From Gammaproteobacteria bacterium (GTDB taxonomy: Bacteria > Pseudomonadota > Gammaproteobacteria > Xanthomonadales > Wenzhouxiangellaceae): a DNA stretch of 23,699 nucleotides. Below the pieces are notes generated by a model. That model saw only the letters and a list, made by a program, of their open reading frames with translations. It did not search any database and was not told the origin of the DNA. A program made the translations under genes and the position numbers. The stretch is from positions 1 through 23,699 of the forward strand of contig PWWM01000125.1 of the NCBI GenBank assembly GCA_003561495.1. The letters run 5' to 3'. The number at the start of each line of letters is the position of its first letter. Position 1 is the first letter of the stretch. This document shows positions 1 to 7,887 of the stretch, piece after piece.

Positions 1-559
1 GCATCGAATACAGGCCTTCGATCACCACCAGGGCGCGACGGGCATCCTCGCCCAGCCGGGACAGGCGCCGATCCAGGTTTTCCGGATCATTGTGTCGAAA
101 CCGAATGGTCTGGGCATTGCTCATGCGAGCACCGTCGTAGATGCTCGCATGGCTGTCGGAATCGAGCAGCAGGTATTCATCCTGGCCCACCAGGGTGGAC
201 AGGGCGCCCAGGTTGGCCTGGTAACCGGTGGAAAAGACAATCGCCGAGGGCCAGCCGAATGCAGCCGCCAGTTCGGCCTCCAGCGCCTGGTGAGCGGCAT
301 AGCTGCCGTTGGCCATGCGCGATCCGGTGGTGCCGGAACCCAACTCAGTCATGGCCCGGGTACCGGCCGTGATGACTTCGGGATGAAAGGTCAGGCCGAG
401 GTAATTGTTGGTGCCGGCCAGAATGACCTCATGTCCGCCAATCCAGCCGCGTGTGGCCGAATCGACCCGCTCAATGGGTGTGGCGATCGGGGCGGGTCCA
501 TCCTGGCCCAGTCCGGAGCGCGCCTCGGCGAGTTTCTGGAACTTGTCGAACAGGCTCAT
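1..559 (-). CDS. spt: Serine palmitoyltransferase (PLP-dependent alpha-oxoamine synthase), N-terminal part
   Basis: This is the first 186 codons of a PLP enzyme of the alpha-oxoamine synthase family, cut by the left edge. Visible motifs are TNNYLGL near residues 50-56, GSGTTGSR near 73-80, DSDSHASI (the His stacks on PLP in this family) and EGLYSM at the cut; the Schiff-base lysine lies outside. The family includes serine palmitoyltransferase, AONS (BioF) and Kbl, all of which condense an amino acid with an acyl thioester. I infer serine palmitoyltransferase, which makes 3-ketosphinganine from serine and an acyl thioester, because the gene follows a dedicated ACP, a CerR-like reductase and a fatty acyl ligase. 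Its ATG (557-559) overlaps the ACP stop codon (ATGA), so the two are probably translationally coupled. The enzyme should be cytosolic or membrane-associated. BioF or Kbl is less likely because no biotin or threonine genes are nearby. Confidence 0.85.
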   Translation of the reverse strand, partial: MSLFDKFQKLAEARSGLGQDGPAPIATPIERVDSATRGWIGGHEVILAGTNNYLGLTFHPEVITAGTRAMTELGSGTTGSRMANGSYAAHQALEAELAAAFGWPSAIVFSTGYQANLGALSTLVGQDEYLLLDSDSHASIYDGARMSNAQTIRFRHNDPENLDRRLSRLGEDARRALVVIEGLYSM

Positions 560-816
560 GAGCGTGACTCGTTGACCAGGGACTCAAGTCGCTCGGCCAG
601 TTGATTGAGGGTCTGCACTTCGGACAGGATATCGACCGGCACGGACACATCGAGATCATCCTCGATTTCCATGACCAGGTTCATGATCTGGACCGAGTCC
701 AGTCCGATATCGCCGGTCAGGGCGGCGTCACGGTCAAGATTCTTCATTTCGGGAAGTGCGCTGGCCAGGGCACGGTCGATGGCTTGATTGATTTCTTGGC
801 GCAATTCGGTGGTCAT
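556..816 (-). CDS. acpR: Dedicated acyl carrier protein of the ceramide locus
   Basis: The 86-aa product has the phosphopantetheine attachment motif GLDSVQI, with Ser41 as the predicted 4'-phosphopantetheine site, and an acidic helical make-up typical of ACPs. It differs from the usual housekeeping AcpP (DSLD motif) and is not next to fab genes, so it is a specialised carrier. I infer that it carries the acyl chain loaded by the adjacent AasR-like ligase and passes it to the PLP synthase downstream. I chose the ATG at 814-816 because it forms an ATGA overlap with the cerR stop; an in-frame start 15 bases upstream lies inside cerR and is less likely. The stop overlaps the spt start in the same way. 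Confidence 0.9.
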   Translation of the reverse strand: MTTELRQEINQAIDRALASALPEMKNLDRDAALTGDIGLDSVQIMNLVMEIEDDLDVSVPVDILSEVQTLNQLAERLESLVNESRS

Positions 817-1739
817 TGGAATTTTTCCCATCCGGGCAAGGTCGTCAGGTTGTCTTCAAGCGTTCGAGTCGGTCGCCAGTCCGGACAACCGGGAAGGCGG
901 GTATTATCACAGACCCAGTCCGGGTGAACCAGCTCGGCGACCTTGTTTGGCACCAGAACCGGTGGCCGGGATCGGCGCATTCGGGCGATCGTCAGATGAG
1001 TGGCTCCGACCGCGCTCAATAGAGCCCGTGGCAGCCTGATGGTTCGAACCCGTTTGCCGCGAAGGTCGGTCGCCATTTCGGCAATTTCCGCCCAATTGTA
1101 GCCACTCGGGCGTCCGTCATGCAGATCGATGCGGGTGTTTTTCGGCCAGCCGAGTTCCGCGGATCGGACCAGTGCCGAGCACAGGTCTTCAACATGCAGC
1201 AGTGAAAAACGCGCCTGGTCCGGCCCGGTCTGGGGCAGCCAGCCGCGCGCCAGCAGGCGCCACAACGGCGCCAGAGCTGGATCTTCGGGTCCATAAACCG
1301 CCGGAGGGCGAATGATCAGCCAGTTGGCTGCGCCGGCACAGACAACATCCTCAGCGGCGCGCTTGCTGGCAGCATAGTGAGACAGGCGCGGTTCACGAGC
1401 GGCCAGGCTGGATACATGAATCAGCCGGGCAGCCGGCGCGGCTCTGGTCATGGCCTCGAGCAGGCACTGGCTGCCAGTCACGTTGGTCCGGGCCAGGTCC
1501 TGATAGTTGAACCCACTGGTGGCGGCGGCCAGGTGGATCACCACATCGCTGCCCCTGACCAGTGATTCCAGGGCCTTGTGATCGGAAAGAGTACCTGTAA
1601 TGCCAGTTAGGTTGTCGTGGTCGGGCAGGGCGCGGCCGGCTCGAACCAGCGCCCGAACCGAGTGCTGTTCGGCCAGCAACCGGGCAAGCAGCCGACGACC
1701 AACAAAGCCGGTGGCGCCGGTCATGGCGATCTGGGTCAT
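813..1739 (-). CDS. cerR: NAD(P)-dependent epimerase/reductase, ceramide reductase type
   Basis: The 308-aa protein is an extended short-chain dehydrogenase of the NAD-dependent epimerase family. It begins with the Rossmann glycine motif TGATGFVG (residues 7-14), has the VIHLAA stretch near 67-72, and carries an active-site Tyr122/Lys126 pair (YAASK). In the ceramide pathway described in Caulobacter, the homologous gene next to spt and the ACP reduces the 3-keto group of the sphingoid intermediate. I assign this role from position: it lies between the fatty acyl ligase and the ACP, with its stop overlapping the ACP start. It starts 20 bases after the ligase stop. Sequence alone would only justify an epimerase or 3-beta-HSD-like reductase. 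Confidence 0.8.
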   Translation of the reverse strand: MTQIAMTGATGFVGRRLLARLLAEQHSVRALVRAGRALPDHDNLTGITGTLSDHKALESLVRGSDVVIHLAAATSGFNYQDLARTNVTGSQCLLEAMTRAAPAARLIHVSSLAAREPRLSHYAASKRAAEDVVCAGAANWLIIRPPAVYGPEDPALAPLWRLLARGWLPQTGPDQARFSLLHVEDLCSALVRSAELGWPKNTRIDLHDGRPSGYNWAEIAEMATDLRGKRVRTIRLPRALLSAVGATHLTIARMRRSRPPVLVPNKVAELVHPDWVCDNTRLPGCPDWRPTRTLEDNLTTLPGWEKFQ

Positions 1740-1759
1740 GGCCAGGCGCTAATGGCCCT

Positions 1760-3553
1760 TCAACCTGAGTGGTTTTCGGTGGCCTCGGTGTGCGGAGTGC
1801 GGTCCACCAGTTCGCGAGGCAGAATGCCACGATCTTCCAGGTTGTTGCGCTTGAGGAAATCCAGCCTGGCGCCGCTGCGCGAGAGTTTGCCCGAGGAGGT
1901 TCTCGGCAACGTATGCGGCGGCACCAGTTCGATCAGGCAGGCAATCCCGAATTCAGACTGGATGCGCTGCTTGAGTCGCTCGACCAGGCTGGCCTGGCGG
2001 AATGCGTCCCGTTCACGGCATTGAACCACCAGCACGGCGACCTCGGTACCGTCTTCTCCGGGGATGGAAAAGGCGGAAGCATCTTCGGGGCGAACTTCAG
2101 GCTGTTGCTCGGCCACGAATTCCAGGTCCTGAGGCCAGATGTTGCGACCGTTGATGATCAGCAAGTCCTTGGCCCGACCGGTGATGAACAGAGAGTCACC
2201 GGCACGGTAGCCGATATCGCCGGTATTGAGCCAGCCATCACTGCTGAGTGCGGCGCGACTGGCATCGGGATTGTTGGCATAGCCGTTCATGATGCTGGGG
2301 CCACGCAGGTAAATGCGACCACATTGACGTTCTTCGACCAGACCACCCTGCTCGTCACGAATCTCGACCTCGTATTCCGGCAACGGGCGTCCGCAATTGA
2401 CGAATTCGGTGACGCGCGTGTCGTTCTCGCTGGGTCCGACCAGGCGAGCCTTGCGGTCGGCAGCCAGCAGATTGGCATCGAGCCGATCGACTTCCAGGCC
2501 CTGGCCCAGCGGCGCGAAACTGACCGCCAGTGAGCACTCGGCCATGCCGTAACAAGGCAGAAAGGCCGAGTTGTGGAAGCCTGCCGGGCCAAGATTTTCG
2601 GCAAATTGCCTCAACCAGGCGGGGCGAATCATTTCCGCGCCGACGCCGGCTACCCGCCAGGCGGACAGGTCGAACCGATCCAGATCGCTTTCGCGCAGTC
2701 GGCGGGCGCACAGGGCGTAGCCAAACGGCGGGCTGAAGGAAATCGTTGAACGGTTGTCCGACATCAGTTTGAGCCACAGGCGTGGCCGCATGGCGAACTC
2801 GCGCGTGCCCAGGTAGTCGACTGACAACTGCGAAACGACCGGGCCGAGAATCAGGCCGACCAGGCCCATGTCGTGGTAATAGGGAAGCCATGACATGAAG
2901 CGGTCGCCGCGGCGGATCTGTACGCCGTATTGCAGAATTCCGGACAGATTGGTCAGGACGGCCTTCTGGGTAATCATGGTGCCGCGCGGGAAGCGGGTGC
3001 TGCCGGAGGTGTACTGCAGATAGGCCAGTTCTTCGGGACGTGGCGGTTCGGGAAGCTCCTCGGCCGGCTCCAGAGCCATGAACGCGTCCAGAGTGCCGGC
3101 GACACGCAGGTCAAGCCCCTTGGCGGCATCCTGCAGAAAGCCCGAGAAGGAATCCGGTGCAAAAGCCGCTCTGGCGCGGCAATCGGCCAGCATGGCATGC
3201 AAATGCGACACGAACGCGTCGCGTCCGCCCAGATGCACGGCTGCCGGCAGGGGCACCGGCACCAGACCCGCGTACTGGCAGGCAAAGAAAAAGACCTGGA
3301 AATGCGGATGAGTGTCGGCGACCATGGCAATAGTGCTGCCACGCTCAAGGCCCAATCCATGCAGGCGCCTGGCCAGTGCGCGTGCCTGACGACGCAACTC
3401 GGCATAGGTCAGCACATCGGTCAGCTCGCCACGGCCGTTGTAGAAGTTGCAACCCGTCGTTCCGTTGGCGGCATAATCCAGCGCTTCGGCCAGGCTGCGG
3501 TAACCGGCGGTCTTCAGGGGTAACGAATTGTTGGTTGGAGTCGGATGCTGCAT
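1760..3553 (-). CDS. aasR: Fatty acyl-AMP/acyl-ACP ligase (AMP-binding enzyme)
   Basis: The 597-aa enzyme belongs to the ANL adenylate-forming superfamily and resembles fatty acyl-AMP ligases. The P-loop-like motif TSGSTRFPRG lies near residues 182-191, followed by the TGD and GRAKDLLIINGRN region and a C-terminal catalytic lysine in SSGKLSRSG. These enzymes activate fatty acids with ATP and load them on an acyl carrier protein or CoA. As the first gene of the minus arm it probably feeds the ACP two genes downstream; homologues at Caulobacter ceramide loci are called AasR. The frame extends upstream to a TTG at 3616, but that leaves only a few bases after the predicted transcription start. 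I therefore prefer the ATG at 3551-3553 (protein start MQHPT). Confidence 0.85.
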   Translation of the reverse strand: MQHPTPTNNSLPLKTAGYRSLAEALDYAANGTTGCNFYNGRGELTDVLTYAELRRQARALARRLHGLGLERGSTIAMVADTHPHFQVFFFACQYAGLVPVPLPAAVHLGGRDAFVSHLHAMLADCRARAAFAPDSFSGFLQDAAKGLDLRVAGTLDAFMALEPAEELPEPPRPEELAYLQYTSGSTRFPRGTMITQKAVLTNLSGILQYGVQIRRGDRFMSWLPYYHDMGLVGLILGPVVSQLSVDYLGTREFAMRPRLWLKLMSDNRSTISFSPPFGYALCARRLRESDLDRFDLSAWRVAGVGAEMIRPAWLRQFAENLGPAGFHNSAFLPCYGMAECSLAVSFAPLGQGLEVDRLDANLLAADRKARLVGPSENDTRVTEFVNCGRPLPEYEVEIRDEQGGLVEERQCGRIYLRGPSIMNGYANNPDASRAALSSDGWLNTGDIGYRAGDSLFITGRAKDLLIINGRNIWPQDLEFVAEQQPEVRPEDASAFSIPGEDGTEVAVLVVQCRERDAFRQASLVERLKQRIQSEFGIACLIELVPPHTLPRTSSGKLSRSGARLDFLKRNNLEDRGILPRELVDRTPHTEATENHSG

Positions 3554-3625
3554 CAAAATCGTCTTTTCCCTTCTTGTTGTAGCGTCCCGAGTGGGGTTCT
3601 TATTATAGTCGCACAATAACCTGCC

Positions 3626-3654
3626 ATTATAAGCGTCTGCTCAACTGATGAAAA
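3626..3654 (-). promoter_or_regulatory. Sigma70-like promoter for the aasR-cerR-acpR-spt arm
   Basis: On the minus strand there is a perfect -10 hexamer TATAAT (3626-3631) and a -35-like TTTTCA (3649-3654, four of six matches) with a 17-base spacer. Transcription would start near 3619, leaving a leader of about 65 bases before the preferred aasR ATG. This is a prediction by eye, but a perfect -10 with correct spacing directly before the gene makes it credible. Confidence 0.6.
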
Positions 3655-3772
3655 CACTTAAATTGGACCTGGATGCCGTTGGGGTTGTCCAAAAGCGTGA
3701 AATCGAACACGATCGACCGCACATCGGTGTCTCCGCGGACACTGTCGGCTCACGATCAAAAGGGCATAAAAA

Positions 3773-4927
3773 ATGAGCCAATTCAATGAATCCAGCTCCG
3801 CTGTAATCGATGTCCAACCGGTCAAGGACCGCAGAAAATTCAGAGAGTTCCTGAGTTTTCCGCGTCAAGTATATGCTACTGACCCCCACTGGGTCGAGCC
3901 ATTGAGATTCGAGCGTCAACGACAATGGTCGCAGCGCCACCCCTGGTTCGGACATGCCCGCGCGATGCCGTTTGTCGCGACCCGGAATGGCCGGGTTGAA
4001 GGTACGATCAGTGCGCAGGTCGATGCTTTGCAAGAGCCTGAGGATGGAAAAAAGATCGGCTATTTCGGCCAGCTGGAAGCGTTGGATCGAGTTGAGATTT
4101 TCCAGGCGCTCTTCGACGCGGCCGGCCGGTGGTTGCGTGATCAGGGTTGCCAACGGATCCGTGGGCCATACGATTTGGGCGTCAACCAGAGCTGTGGGCT
4201 GCTGGTCGATGGTCGCGATCGGCCGCCCATGGTCATGATGGGCCATGCTCCGGAATGGTATGCCGATCATATCGAGGGCCTGGGCTTCAGGCCGGCCATG
4301 GATCTGCTGGCCTACGAATTGCGTCCGGACTTTGACCCACCCACGGCGATGGAGCGATTGCTGAGCCGTCTGGGCGATCGAATCGTACTGCGGACCATGA
4401 ATTTCTCCGACTACGCCCGCGAAGTCGAGCTGCTGCGTGACATTTTCAACGATGCTTGGTCACGTAACTGGGGATTTGTGCCATTGACCCGGAAAGAATT
4501 TGCCCATATGGGCCGGGAGATGCGCCAGATCATTCGCCCGGGCTATACCTGTATTGCCGAGATCGACGGTGAACCCGCCGGTTTCCTTGTGGCTTTGCCC
4601 AACATCAATGAATTGATTGCCGATCTGGACGGCGCACTGCTGCCGCTGGGCTGGGCCAGGCTTTTGTGGCGCATCAAGACACGCAAGGCGACGACGGCGA
4701 GGGTACCGCTGATGGGTGTCAGGCGTCGATTCCAGCGTGGGCCCAGTGGGGCAGCAATCAGCTTTGGCATGATTGAAAAGGTCCGCCATGCACTGGTTTC
4801 CGACGGGATCGGCAATGTGGAACTTTCCTGGATACTGGAGACCAATCAAGGCATGAACTCGCTGATCGAGGCCATGGGCGGACATTTGTACAAGCGCTAC
4901 CGCATTTACGAAAAGGAGCTGAACTGA
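3773..4927 (+). CDS. bcerS: GNAT-fold acyltransferase, probable bacterial ceramide synthase
   Basis: The 384-aa protein belongs to a family of large GNAT-like proteins. Family-type landmarks include DPHW (residues 37-40), FGQLEA (98-103), GPYDLGVNQ (131-139), a PEWYADHIEGLGF stretch (160-172) and a GNAT-like C-terminal half. In Caulobacter a GNAT-like protein encoded next to the spt cluster is the ceramide synthase, which attaches a fatty acyl chain to the amine of the sphingoid base. I infer the same role because the gene is divergent from a complete spt/acpR/cerR/aasR arm. The start has a purine-rich AAAAGGG eight bases upstream. The stop overlaps the next start by one base (TGATG). From sequence alone it is a GNAT-family protein of unknown substrate. 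Confidence 0.72.
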   Translation: MSQFNESSSAVIDVQPVKDRRKFREFLSFPRQVYATDPHWVEPLRFERQRQWSQRHPWFGHARAMPFVATRNGRVEGTISAQVDALQEPEDGKKIGYFGQLEALDRVEIFQALFDAAGRWLRDQGCQRIRGPYDLGVNQSCGLLVDGRDRPPMVMMGHAPEWYADHIEGLGFRPAMDLLAYELRPDFDPPTAMERLLSRLGDRIVLRTMNFSDYAREVELLRDIFNDAWSRNWGFVPLTRKEFAHMGREMRQIIRPGYTCIAEIDGEPAGFLVALPNINELIADLDGALLPLGWARLLWRIKTRKATTARVPLMGVRRRFQRGPSGAAISFGMIEKVRHALVSDGIGNVELSWILETNQGMNSLIEAMGGHLYKRYRIYEKELN

Positions 4928-5727
4928 TGCCGGATCAGGCTCCGCTCGATGTCATCGTGCTGGCGGGTGATCGGGGTTCCCATGATCCGCTGGCCAGTCA
5001 TGCCGGGGTTGCCGGCAAGACTTTGGTAGAGGTGGGCGGACAACCCATGCTGCTCAGGGTGCTCGAAACACTGTCTGCCTGGTCGCGTCTGGGCAGAGTC
5101 GTGGTGGTTGCTCCGGAAACCCCGCAACACCGAGCCGCTTTGGACAGCATCGATTTTGCCACTGTCAACATGGCAAGGATTGCACCAGAGTCTTCTCCCA
5201 GCCGCAGTGTGGCGGCAGCACTTGAGGCTTGCCGGCGAGAGCGGCCGGTGCTGCTGGTGACCGCTGATCATCCCTTGCTCGACACCGGCTGGCTGGATCA
5301 ATTGCTGCAAGCGGACCGGCACGCCGATCTCACCGTCGGTCTGGTGGAATACCAGGCCGTCATGAAGCGCTTTCCAGGCAGTCGTCGCACCCGTTACCGA
5401 TTCAGGGATACCAGCATTTGCGGAACCAATCTGTTCGCGTTTCATACGATCCGGGCCGATGCGGTTGTCGCACTTTGGCGACAGATCGAGCAGCAGCGCA
5501 AACGCCCCTGGCGAATTGTTTCGATGCTGGGCTGGGGCATGTTGGGACGCTACCTGTCCGGTCGTCTGACCCTGTCGGATGCCCTGGAAGCGCTTTCGGA
5601 CAAAACCGGTGCTCGAATCGGCGCCTGCTTGCTGGACGATCCACTCAGTGCAGTCGATGTTGACTCGCCTGAGGACCTGGCGTTGGTCGAGCAGGTGATT
5701 GACTCCAGGGTGGCCCCATGCTCCTGA
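4927..5727 (+). CDS. MobA/IspD-like nucleotidyltransferase of unknown substrate
   Basis: The 266-aa protein has the Rossmann-like fold signature of NTP transferases. A glycine-rich start LAGDRG (residues 12-17) replaces the more usual LAGGxG, followed by Lys31 in AGKTLVEVGG, a metal-binding TADHPLL (112-118) and a late VDVDSPEDL resembling the second acidic site. Relatives couple CTP or GTP to sugars, polyols, isoprenoid precursors or molybdopterin. Mo-cofactor synthesis is unlikely because no other moa/mob genes are present. Its position between bcerS and lptF suggests it activates a phospho-head group that is added to a lipid, but this is inference. It starts inside the TGATG overlap with bcerS and overlaps lptF by ten bases, so co-translation is likely. 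Confidence 0.7.
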   Translation: MPDQAPLDVIVLAGDRGSHDPLASHAGVAGKTLVEVGGQPMLLRVLETLSAWSRLGRVVVVAPETPQHRAALDSIDFATVNMARIAPESSPSRSVAAALEACRRERPVLLVTADHPLLDTGWLDQLLQADRHADLTVGLVEYQAVMKRFPGSRRTRYRFRDTSICGTNLFAFHTIRADAVVALWRQIEQQRKRPWRIVSMLGWGMLGRYLSGRLTLSDALEALSDKTGARIGACLLDDPLSAVDVDSPEDLALVEQVIDSRVAPCS

Positions 5728-6785
5728 TCGAGCGTTATCTGGGTCGCGAGATTCTTCGCCCGGCGGTCGGCGTCTTTCTTTTTCTGGTGGTGGTGGTTCT
5801 GGTGTTCTATGCCAGTCAGCTGCTGGCCCGGGCAGCGGTGGAGGGCTGGCCGATGGGCATGGTTGCCACCATGGCGGGCCTGCGCCTCGGTCTGTTTCTG
5901 GATATCCTGATTCCCATTTCGGTGCTGCTGGGTATTGTTATCGGGCTGGGGCGCTTGCAAGCGGGTCACGAAATCATTGCCCTGGCCGCAGCCGGAGCGG
6001 GGCGGCGGCGCATTATCCGGGGGCTTGGTCTGTGGGTAATCGTTCTGGCCCTTGTCGTGGCGGCCTTGTCGATGTTTTTTCGGCCCTGGGCGTATAGCAC
6101 GATCTACAATCTGGAACGGGAGATGGCCGCGGAACTCAATCTGGAGCGCATCGAACCGGGGCGTTTCCAGGTAGGCGATCAGCAATGGCTGATCTATGCC
6201 GAGGGGCGCAGCGCGGGCGGCCTCGACCAGGTCATGGTGCATCAGCGTCTGGAAGATGCCAGTGGCATGCTCAGGGCTCGCCGACTTGACCAGGAAGATG
6301 AGGGCAACGGACTGGTGCGCCTGATTTTTTCAGGCGACGTGCGCACCTATCGAAAGGAGCACGAAGGCGGCGATGATCTGATCGGCCAGTTTGACCGTTT
6401 CGAGGTGGCCTTTCAGAGCCGTCCCCCGCCGGAGCGGGAACAATTGCGACGTGCAATGAACACCGCGACACTGTTTGAAAGTACCGATCCCATTGAAGTG
6501 GCCGAGTTGCAATGGCGACTGGTCAGCGCTTTTTCCATGCTGGTGCTCGCCCTGGCCGCTGTGGCCATGAGCCGAATCAATCCGCGGCTGGGGCAATCGG
6601 CACGCGTCCTTTCCGCCACTCTGGTGGCGACCATGTACTACAGTTTTCTGGGTGTATTGACCAATTGGCTGGAGCAGGGTGCGCTTGGTTACTGGCCTGG
6701 TGTCTTCCTTGCGCCATTGGCACTGTTGCTGATCGTGATGATTCGTTATCTGCTGGTCCAGCGTGGCCCGGGAGCGCCGCTATGA
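5718..6785 (+). CDS. lptF: LptF-type lipid export permease subunit
   Basis: The 355-aa membrane protein matches LptF of the LptB2FG exporter, which extracts lipopolysaccharide from the inner membrane and passes it to LptC. Hydrophobic segments lie at about 13-33, 50-78 and 102-121, then a periplasmic beta-jellyroll-like domain of about 140 residues, then segments near 268-285, 298-316 and 327-346. The segment after the periplasmic domain carries the family-typical RINPRLGQSAR. Length is close to the E. coli protein (366). A GTGG-rich stretch precedes the ATG, which lies inside the end of the nucleotidyltransferase gene. Its stop overlaps the lptG start (ATGA). In most gammaproteobacteria lptF faces pepA; here it sits in a probable ceramide operon. 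Confidence 0.9.
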   Translation: MLLIERYLGREILRPAVGVFLFLVVVVLVFYASQLLARAAVEGWPMGMVATMAGLRLGLFLDILIPISVLLGIVIGLGRLQAGHEIIALAAAGAGRRRIIRGLGLWVIVLALVVAALSMFFRPWAYSTIYNLEREMAAELNLERIEPGRFQVGDQQWLIYAEGRSAGGLDQVMVHQRLEDASGMLRARRLDQEDEGNGLVRLIFSGDVRTYRKEHEGGDDLIGQFDRFEVAFQSRPPPEREQLRRAMNTATLFESTDPIEVAELQWRLVSAFSMLVLALAAVAMSRINPRLGQSARVLSATLVATMYYSFLGVLTNWLEQGALGYWPGVFLAPLALLLIVMIRYLLVQRGPGAPL

Positions 6786-7852
6786 GAATTCTCGGCACAC
6801 ATATCGTGATGCGCCTGATCAGCGGCTATCTGGTCGCCACGATCGCGATTGGCGCCCTGCTGTGGCTGATGGAGTTGCTGCAGATGATCGAGGAGGGCGT
6901 TGGCGGTTCACTGGATTTCCTGATCATGGTCTTGCACGCCCTGCAGGGAGTGCCCGAAGGCTTGATCGACCTGCTTCCGGTGATCACGGTCCTGGCGACG
7001 GCAGCCGTGATGAGTGGTTTTCAGGCACGCAGCGAATTGACGGTCATGCGCGCCTCCGGCGTGTCCATCTGGAAGTTGACCTCGCTGGCATTGATTCCGG
7101 GTTTCGGCGTGGCCCTGCTGGGGTTGTCCGCACTGCAATTCGCTACGCCCCTGGTTCAACAGGGGCCTGAGCGCCTGATTGGCGCCAGCCTGGGCGACAG
7201 TGGACTGTGGCATCCCTGGCACGGATTGTGGGTCCGGCAGGACAACGAGTTTCTCAATATCCAGAGTTTGCATCTGGGCCGAATTCCGACCGGTATCAAT
7301 CTCTACGAATTCAGCGAAGAAGGCGACATGAAGCGCCACATCAGCGCCGAGCAGGCACTGGTGGAGGCCGATGGCCTGTGGCAGCTGATCGATGTTGAGA
7401 TGCGTACTTTTGATCATCGTGGCGAGGACTACTACGCCTGGCGCGAGGTTCTCACCTGGGAGGCCTTTCTTACCGCCCGTCAGCTGGAACTCTTGCTCAG
7501 TCCACCGGCCAGCCTGCCGCTGACCGATCTTTGGCAGTACGTACAGGGACTCAAGCAGCGTGACCAGGAGGTGGCCGAGTTTGAAATGGTGCTATGGCGT
7601 CGCATGGCACTGCCATTGGCTTGTATCGGTATGGTTCTCGCCGCCATGGCAACTTCCGCTGTTCCGCTGAAAAGCCGCGCTGTCAGCGTCAGGCTGGTCG
7701 GGGCGCTGGTCCTGGGGCTGGGGTTCCAGATGGTTGCCGAGCTGGTTAGTTATGCAGGACTGGTGCTGAGTTGGCCGGTGATGCCGGTGGCTCTGGGGCC
7801 ACCGGTCCTATTGGCGTTGCTGGCCTGGTGGTTGCTGTCCAAGGCACGATGA
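6782..7852 (+). CDS. lptG: LptG-type lipid export permease subunit
   Basis: The 356-aa protein pairs with LptF in the ABC exporter that delivers lipopolysaccharide to the periplasmic bridge. Membrane segments lie at about 12-33, 60-80 and 98-120, with three more at the C-terminus, flanking a periplasmic domain of about 150 residues. Hallmarks are RSELTVMRASG (83-93), part of the cytoplasmic coupling region that contacts the LptB ATPase, and GLWVRQDNEFLNI in the jellyroll. The ATG at 6782 overlaps the lptF stop; a longer in-frame reading from 6512 lies within lptF and is not used. The ATPase gene lptB is not in the window. The protein looks like an ordinary LptG, so it could serve LPS export, sphingolipid export, or both. 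Confidence 0.92.
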   Translation: MRILGTHIVMRLISGYLVATIAIGALLWLMELLQMIEEGVGGSLDFLIMVLHALQGVPEGLIDLLPVITVLATAAVMSGFQARSELTVMRASGVSIWKLTSLALIPGFGVALLGLSALQFATPLVQQGPERLIGASLGDSGLWHPWHGLWVRQDNEFLNIQSLHLGRIPTGINLYEFSEEGDMKRHISAEQALVEADGLWQLIDVEMRTFDHRGEDYYAWREVLTWEAFLTARQLELLLSPPASLPLTDLWQYVQGLKQRDQEVAEFEMVLWRRMALPLACIGMVLAAMATSAVPLKSRAVSVRLVGALVLGLGFQMVAELVSYAGLVLSWPVMPVALGPPVLLALLAWWLLSKAR

Positions 7853-7866
7853 TGCGGCGTGGATCA

Positions 7867-7887
7867 GCGCGGCTTGCCTAGCCGCGC
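7867..7887. terminator. Hairpin between convergent lptG and HiPIP genes
   Basis: An eight-base perfect stem (7867-7874 with 7880-7887, GC-rich) encloses a five-base loop and overlaps the end of the HiPIP gene. No T-tract follows on either strand, so intrinsic termination is uncertain. Its position between convergent genes is what suggests a shared transcription end. Confidence 0.35.

Noticed and set aside
92..604. A 170-codon plus-strand frame opposite spt and acpR
   Set aside because: The minus strand carries clear PLP-enzyme and ACP motifs; the plus frame has none.
3554..3616. Longer aasR product starting at a TTG at 3616
   Set aside because: The predicted transcription start is only a few bases upstream of that TTG, and the extra residues do not look like the family N-terminus.
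3641..4270. A 209-codon minus-strand frame over the aasR-bcerS gap
   Set aside because: It is mostly antisense to the bcerS coding region and would occupy the divergent promoter region; no known motif is seen.
6512..6781. An N-terminal extension of LptG by 90 residues
   Set aside because: It would overlap most of the lptF C-terminus; the ATG at 6782 in an ATGA overlap gives the normal family length.
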